From an uncultured Collinsella sp. (GTDB taxonomy: Bacteria > Actinomycetota > Coriobacteriia > Coriobacteriales > Coriobacteriaceae), in the NCBI GenBank assembly GCA_900551365.1, contig URVZ01000066.1:1-9270 (forward strand): a stretch of DNA of 9,270 nucleotides, written 5' to 3'. The translations under genes were made by a program, and so were the position numbers. Positions 5,738 through 9,270 of the stretch are shown piece by piece. Within the stretch, counting starts at the first letter, position 1; the number at the start of each line of letters is the position of its first letter. A model generated the notes under the pieces. The model saw nothing but the letters and a program-made list of their open reading frames with translations, was not told where the DNA came from and made no database searches.

Positions 5738-7702
5738 ATGGAACAGAGGGTCCTCGGGGGAAGATACCTCCTCAAGGATAAGGTGGGAACGGGCGGCATG
5801 GCGACCGTCTTCCGTGCGCAAGATCAGGTCCTCGACCGCACGGTTGCCGTCAAGATCATGCTGCCGCAGTATGCCGGCGACGCCACCTTCGCCGCCCGCT
5901 TTAAGCAGGAGGCCCAGGCAGCAGCAGGTCTCTCCTCCCCCTATATCGTGGGCGTCTACGATTGGGGCAAGGATGGCGATACCTACTACATCGTCATGGA
6001 GTACCTGCGCGGTACCGACCTTAAGAGCGGCATCAAGAGCCACGGCGCCCTCGATCCAAAGAAGGTCGCGCAGATCGGCTCGCAGATCAGCTCCGCGCTT
6101 TCGGTCGCCCACAAGCACGAGATCATCCACCGCGACATTAAGCCGCAAAACATCATGGTGCTGCCCGACGGCAACATCAAGGTCATGGACTTTGGCATCG
6201 CGCGCGCAAAGAACAGCCACCTCACGCAGGACAACAATGTACTGGGCACCGCCCACTACGTAAGCCCCGAGCAAACGCGCGGCCAGGACCTCGGTCCCAC
6301 TTCGGATATCTACTCGCTGGGTGTCGTCATGTACGAGTGCGCCACCGGTCGCGTCCCCTTTGACGGCGACGACGCCATCTCAGTTGCGCTCAAGCAGGTA
6401 AACGAACTGCCGGTTCCGCCGAGCCAAGTCAACTCCGGTGTCGACGCCGACCTTGAGCGCATCATCCTCAAGTGCATGGAGAAGGACCCCGCAAACCGCT
6501 TCCAGACCGCCGACGAGCTGCGTCAGGTGCTCAACAGCTACCTGTCGGGCCGTGCCGTCAACGTCTCGGAGCCCACGCGCATCATCGGCGCCCCCGGTGA
6601 GCTGGGCGCTACCAAGACCCGTGAGCTTTCCGATCAGACGCGCGCCATGGTGCGTCCCGTCTCGGGCGTGAGCGGCCAGAATACCGCCCGTAGCTCGGTT
6701 TCGGGCTCCACCGGCTCCTACGAGGTCGAAAAGCCCAAATCCAACAAGAACAAGATCATCGCCGCCGTGGTGGCAGCCGTTGCCGTCATCGGCATCGTGG
6801 TGGCCTTTGCCACAGGACTCTTTGGCGGCGAGCAGGTCACCGTGCCCGATGTGCTGGGCAAGGACCAGCAGACTGCCGTCGAGCTGATCAAGGAATCCGG
6901 CCTCGAGGTCGGCACCATCGACCAAAGCTACAACGACGATGTCGACGAGGGCAAGGTCGCCGAGCAGACGCCCAACGGCAACACCAAGAAGACCAAGGGC
7001 ACCAAGGTGAACCTGGTAATCTCCAAGGGCCCCAAGCCCTCCGAAAAGGTTGAGGTTCCCAAACTTGTCGGCCTAACCAAGGACCAAGCAGAAGCCGCAC
7101 TGGCAAGCGTTGGCCTGAAGGGCAACGCCTCCGAGGAGGCCAACGAGGCTGATGAGGGCCAGGTCTTTGAGCAGGGCACCGAAGCCGGTAAGGAAGTCGC
7201 GAAGGGCACGACCATCTCGTACAAGGTCTCGAGCGGCCCGGATACCACGTCCGTCCCCGACCTGACCGACATGACCGAGGCCCAGGCGCGCAACGCCCTC
7301 GATATGGCAGGCTTTGGTGTCGACGTGAGCTACCAGGAGAACGACTCGGTTACCGAGGGCACCGTGATCAGCTGGAACCCCAGCGGCAAGCAGAAGCCCG
7401 GCGCCACGATTACCGTCGTCATTGCCAAGAAGTCCGGCAAGGCCACCGTCCCGGGCAACCTGTACGGCAAGAGCATTTCCGCTGCCGTTACCGCGCTCAA
7501 CAACGCCGGTTTCTATAACATTGGCTTCTGTGACCAGAACGGCAATCCCGTGAGCGGTAACGAGGATGCCACCGTTACGGGCGTCTCCCCCACCGGCAAG
7601 CAGTCCACCGACAGCACGATTACGCTGACGGTCGCACTTTCTGGCTCGGGTTCGGGCTCTGGCTCGGGCACGGGTGACGATTCCGGTACGACGACTAACT
7701 AG
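5738..7702 (+). CDS. pknB: PASTA-domain membrane Ser/Thr protein kinase, PknB type
   Basis: A 654-residue receptor kinase of the PknB/PrkC/Stk1 family. The cytoplasmic kinase domain (about 10-275) has GTGGMATV (17-24), the ATP-binding Lys39, the helix-C Glu58, HRDIKPQN (131-138, catalytic Asp133), DFG (151-153) and SPE (176-178), so it should be active. The activation loop reads HLTQDNNVLGT: Thr163 aligns with Thr171 of M. tuberculosis PknB, while the Thr173 equivalent is Asp165. A Thr/Ser-rich juxtamembrane linker leads to a helix at about 340-362. Four PASTA repeats follow (about 365-433, 437-501, 502-567, 568-637), each with a VP near its start; in the family these bind muropeptides or lipid II. 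The C-terminal tail is a Ser-Gly repeat (bases about 7642-7674) ending DDSGTTTN. TAGGAG five bases upstream supports the ATG. It is the last gene of the cluster, and no second kinase (PknA) precedes it. Confidence 0.97.
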   Translation: MEQRVLGGRYLLKDKVGTGGMATVFRAQDQVLDRTVAVKIMLPQYAGDATFAARFKQEAQAAAGLSSPYIVGVYDWGKDGDTYYIVMEYLRGTDLKSGIKSHGALDPKKVAQIGSQISSALSVAHKHEIIHRDIKPQNIMVLPDGNIKVMDFGIARAKNSHLTQDNNVLGTAHYVSPEQTRGQDLGPTSDIYSLGVVMYECATGRVPFDGDDAISVALKQVNELPVPPSQVNSGVDADLERIILKCMEKDPANRFQTADELRQVLNSYLSGRAVNVSEPTRIIGAPGELGATKTRELSDQTRAMVRPVSGVSGQNTARSSVSGSTGSYEVEKPKSNKNKIIAAVVAAVAVIGIVVAFATGLFGGEQVTVPDVLGKDQQTAVELIKESGLEVGTIDQSYNDDVDEGKVAEQTPNGNTKKTKGTKVNLVISKGPKPSEKVEVPKLVGLTKDQAEAALASVGLKGNASEEANEADEGQVFEQGTEAGKEVAKGTTISYKVSSGPDTTSVPDLTDMTEAQARNALDMAGFGVDVSYQENDSVTEGTVISWNPSGKQKPGATITVVIAKKSGKATVPGNLYGKSISAAVTALNNAGFYNIGFCDQNGNPVSGNEDATVTGVSPTGKQSTDSTITLTVALSGSGSGSGSGTGDDSGTTTN

Positions 7703-7752
7703 TCGACAACCCATCACCTGCAGCGGCTATGGCCGCAAACATATTCGCTCAG

Positions 7753-7791
7753 AAGCGCCCGCTTGCTCCCCGGCAAGCGGGCGCTTTGTTT
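7753..7791 (+). terminator. Intrinsic terminator after pknB
   Basis: A perfect 13-bp inverted repeat (AAGCGCCCGCTTG at 7753-7765, its complement at 7774-7786) with a short loop is followed by a T-rich tail. It lies about 50 bases after the pknB stop and should end the cell-wall cluster transcript. The opposite strand has no T-run, so it acts on the + strand only. A smaller GCGGC/GCCGC hairpin at 7723-7736 lies between the stop and this terminator. Confidence 0.87.
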
Positions 7792-7814
7792 ATCGACAGG
7801 CCAGGGCTCCATAG

Positions 7815-7845
7815 CAACACAAAGAGGCCCGCAATAACAAGCCTC
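7815..7845 (-). terminator. Candidate minus-strand intrinsic terminator
   Basis: Read on the minus strand, GAGGCTTG pairs with CGGGCCTC around a six-base loop (positions 7845 down to 7824; two pairs are G-U) and is followed by TTTGTGTT. It lies 34 bases beyond the stop of the small minus-strand ORF at 7880, where a terminator for that gene would be expected. The stem is modest and the T-run is interrupted. Confidence 0.5.
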
Positions 7846-7879
7846 CCAGGTGACAACAGAATATGTGATGCAGTAATTA

Positions 7880-8077
7880 CTAGCCGCAGAACTTCACCAT
7901 GGTCTCGACCACGAGCTTCTCGGAGTTGAGCCGCTGTATCATGATGCCCTGCTGGAACAGCGGGATGTTGGCGCGCGTGCGCTCCGGATCGGAGTGCTCG
8001 ACGAACTCCTTCTTATCCAAGGTGCAGACCGAGCGCGACAAAACGACTTCGAAGCGACCCATTACGGCATCGCGCAT
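7880..8077 (-). CDS. Small protein of unknown function, possibly a gene remnant
   Basis: A minus-strand ORF of 65 codons, or 60 if the second ATG at 8062 is used. I do not recognise it. The product is charged and soluble-looking, with no membrane helix or signal peptide; segments include FEVVLSRSVCTLDKKEFVEH and the C-terminal KLVVETMVKFCG. Codon use favours coding: almost 90 percent of third positions are G or C, with preferred codons such as AAG, GAG, CAG, GTC and ATC as in the neighbouring genes. A hairpin terminator lies just downstream on the same strand. Against it, neither start has a good ribosome site, and an in-frame TAG sits two codons upstream of the first ATG, so it cannot extend further. 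It is divergent from the LacI-type gene, 52 bases apart. It may be an intact small gene, a leaderless one, or the 3' remnant of a larger lost gene. Confidence 0.45.
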   Translation of the reverse strand: MRDAVMGRFEVVLSRSVCTLDKKEFVEHSDPERTRANIPLFQQGIMIQRLNSEKLVVETMVKFCG

Positions 8078-8087
8078 GCGCTACAAT
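8059..8087 (+). promoter_or_regulatory. Probable promoter of the LacI-type regulator
   Basis: TACAAT at 8082-8087 is a good -10 box 42 bases before the start codon. At the proper distance upstream there is only a poor -35 (around CATTAC, 8060-8065). Transcription would begin near 8094, inside the 16-bp inverted repeat, which is a classic position for repression. The upstream half overlaps the 5' end of the divergent small ORF. Confidence 0.5.
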
Positions 8088-8090
8088 CTC

Positions 8091-8106
8091 GGTTAATCTG
8101 TTAACC
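8091..8106. promoter_or_regulatory. Perfect 16-bp inverted repeat, likely LacI-family operator
   Basis: GGTTAATCTGTTAACC has 6-bp perfect arms and a 4-base centre. It lies just after the -10 box and 23 bases before the regulator's start codon, so binding there would block initiation. LacI-family regulators are dimers that often bind palindromes in their own promoters. The centre lacks the CG step common in operators of this family, so assignment to this regulator is inference. The site could also serve the divergent small ORF. Confidence 0.5.
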
Positions 8107-8129
8107 ACCCGAAAGCAGCAGGAGGCCCC

Positions 8130-9140
8130 ATGCCCACACCAGGCAAGCGCCCATCCATGCGCCAGATTGCCGTCGCGGCCGGCGTATCCGTCGCCACGGT
8201 CTCCCACGTCATCAACGGCAGCGGCCGTTTTTCCGAAGACACCCGCAAACGCGTGGAAGCCGCCCTAAAGGAATACGGCTACGTCACGAACATGGCGGCG
8301 AAGAGCCTCCGTATGGCCCAGTCCCGGACCATCGGCATGATCGTGCCGGACATCTCCAACGACTTCTTTTCCAAGATCGCCCTGCATGTGGAGCGCGAGC
8401 TGGCAACCGAGGACTACTCGGTCTTTGTTTGCAACAGCGCCAATGACCCCGCCCGCGAGCGTGACTACTTCCGCACGCTGGCAAGCAAGCAGGCCGACGG
8501 TATCATCTGTATCTCCGGCCTGCGCAGGCTCGACGGCGAGTTCGTCCCCCACGGAATCCCCGTGGTCTGCATCGACCGTGCGCCCGAAAACGACCTCGGT
8601 TTCCCACACGTGGGCTCCGACAACATCGGCGGTGGCTACATGGCGACCGAGCACCTCATCGAGCGCGGCTGCAAGGACATCCTGAGCATCTCGAGTTTTA
8701 CCGCCAACTACCCCGGCAACGAGCGCCAGATGGGCTACGAGCGGGCGCTCGCCGCGCACGGAATGCCGCTACGCCGCGACTACCAGCTGTTTGTCTCGGG
8801 TAAGCAGCCGAGCATCATCGAGTCGGAAGAGCTCGTGACCGACTTCCTCTCCACGGGCTGCCCCGTCGACGGCGTCTTCGCCCATAGCGACCACGCAGCC
8901 GTGGGCGCGCTGCGTGCGCTCGTTGCCGCCGGCAAGCGCGTACCCGAAGACGTCCGTCTCATCGGCTTCGACGATTCCGTTTACGCGCAGCTTCCGACGC
9001 CGCAAATCAGCACCATCCGCCGCTTCCCCGAGCGCCTCGCGCACGAGGGATGTCAGGCCCTGCTCGCCCTGCTGCGCGGCGAAGAGCCCGAGATGGAGAC
9101 GCTTGTCCCCGTTAAGCTCGTGCAACGCGCGAGCAGCTAG
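8130..9140 (+). CDS. LacI-family transcriptional regulator
   Basis: A 336-residue regulator of the usual LacI/GalR length. The helix-turn-helix is at residues 10-30 (MRQIAVAAGVSVATVSHVIN), with a recognition helix whose TVSHVIN matches that of PurR. A hinge helix follows at about 54-62 (NMAAKSLR). The rest (66-336) is a periplasmic-binding-protein-like effector and dimerisation domain with family blocks IGMIVPD, ADGIICIS, GIPVVCIDR, GYMATEHLIERG, FAHSDHAAVGAL and IGFDDS. The ligand is most likely a sugar or similar small molecule but cannot be read from the sequence. No metabolic target gene lies in the window. AGGAGG at 8120-8125, four bases before the ATG, supports this start. It is separated from the cell-wall cluster by terminators and a divergent ORF, so it is a separate unit, probably monocistronic and self-regulated through the 8091-8106 repeat. 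Confidence 0.95.
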   Translation: MPTPGKRPSMRQIAVAAGVSVATVSHVINGSGRFSEDTRKRVEAALKEYGYVTNMAAKSLRMAQSRTIGMIVPDISNDFFSKIALHVERELATEDYSVFVCNSANDPARERDYFRTLASKQADGIICISGLRRLDGEFVPHGIPVVCIDRAPENDLGFPHVGSDNIGGGYMATEHLIERGCKDILSISSFTANYPGNERQMGYERALAAHGMPLRRDYQLFVSGKQPSIIESEELVTDFLSTGCPVDGVFAHSDHAAVGALRALVAAGKRVPEDVRLIGFDDSVYAQLPTPQISTIRRFPERLAHEGCQALLALLRGEEPEMETLVPVKLVQRASS

Positions 9141-9143
9141 ACA

Positions 9144-9170
9144 GCGGGCAGCGAATAGCCGCGTTTTTCT
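9144..9170 (+). terminator. Candidate terminator directly after the LacI-type gene
   Basis: Four bases after the stop, GC(G)GGC can pair with GCCGC (9144-9149 with 9158-9162, one bulged G) around an eight-base loop, followed by GTTTTTCTCTC. The stem is short but GC-rich and the T-run is good. Confidence 0.5.
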
Positions 9171-9225
9171 CTCGCATGTGCTCTATCCCACGCGCGACAT
9201 GCAAAAAGCCCGCCACCACTGAACT

Positions 9226-9266
9226 GCCTCCCATTTCTTGGACATGAGAAATGGGAGGCTTTCTTT
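9226..9266 (+). terminator. Strong hairpin terminator at the right edge
   Basis: GCCTCCCATTTCT at 9226-9238 has a perfect 13-bp complement at 9247-9259 with an eight-base loop, followed by TTTCTTTAT. It ends whatever transcription passes the first candidate terminator. On the minus strand no T-run follows the stem, so it acts on the + strand. The 9171-9225 stretch between the two terminators holds only a GCATGT/ACATGC inverted repeat (9174-9202) and no ORF. Confidence 0.82.
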
Positions 9267-9270
9267 ATGC

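Noticed and set aside
5726..6274. Minus-strand ORF of 182 codons opposite the kinase domain
   Set aside because: Lies wholly opposite invariant kinase motifs and has no supporting features.
7729..7929. Plus-strand ORF of 66 codons after pknB
   Set aside because: It runs through the strong terminator at 7753-7791 and has atypical composition with no good ribosome site.
7899..8096. Plus-strand ORF of 65 codons opposite the small minus-strand ORF
   Set aside because: Ser/Cys/Met-rich with poor codon preference; the minus-strand reading fits local codon use far better.
1..9270. Mobile element, CRISPR array, tRNA/rRNA or phage module
   Set aside because: No transposase, recombinase, regular spaced repeats, cloverleaf or rRNA-like sequence was seen on either strand.

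Overview
The window is GC-rich and its third codon positions are strongly biased to G/C. It carries a gene order typical of Actinobacteria: FHA protein, membrane FHA protein, PP2C phosphatase, SEDS glycosyltransferase, class B penicillin-binding protein, and PASTA-domain Ser/Thr kinase. This matches the mycobacterial fhaA-fhaB-pstP-rodA-pbpA-pknA-pknB block. The codon style, the single kinase and the RodA/PBP fusion suggest a member of the Coriobacteriia, probably Collinsella or a relative. That taxonomic call is inference and no search was run.

Bases 1-5605 hold four genes packed head to tail on the + strand. They are the 3' part of a FhaA-like protein (frame open at the left edge), fhaB, pstP (ATGA overlap with fhaB), and one long ORF that fuses a complete RodA/FtsW-type SEDS domain to a complete PbpA-type transpeptidase. 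After a 132-base gap comes a PknB-type kinase (5738-7702) with a transmembrane helix and four extracellular PASTA repeats. A strong intrinsic terminator ends the block at 7753-7791. By family knowledge, the kinase senses cell-wall fragments through its PASTA repeats and phosphorylates targets. PstP reverses this, the FHA proteins read the phosphothreonines, and the SEDS-PBP protein polymerises and crosslinks peptidoglycan. The window is thus a cell-wall growth signalling and synthesis module.

Bases 7792-8129 form a boundary. They hold a minus-strand hairpin terminator, a small minus-strand ORF of unknown function with strongly coding-like codon use (8077 to 7880), and a divergent control region with a TACAAT -10 box and a perfect 16-bp inverted repeat. 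From 8130 to 9140 there is a LacI-family transcription regulator, probably autoregulated through that repeat. Two candidate terminators follow it, and the second (9226-9266) has a perfect 13-bp stem.

No tRNA, rRNA, CRISPR array, insertion sequence or phage gene was seen. This is mainly conserved core machinery. The points most worth a second look are the RodA-PbpA fusion, the roughly 210-residue disordered extension in front of the PstP phosphatase domain, an Asp in place of the second activation-loop threonine of the kinase, and the orphan minus-strand ORF.
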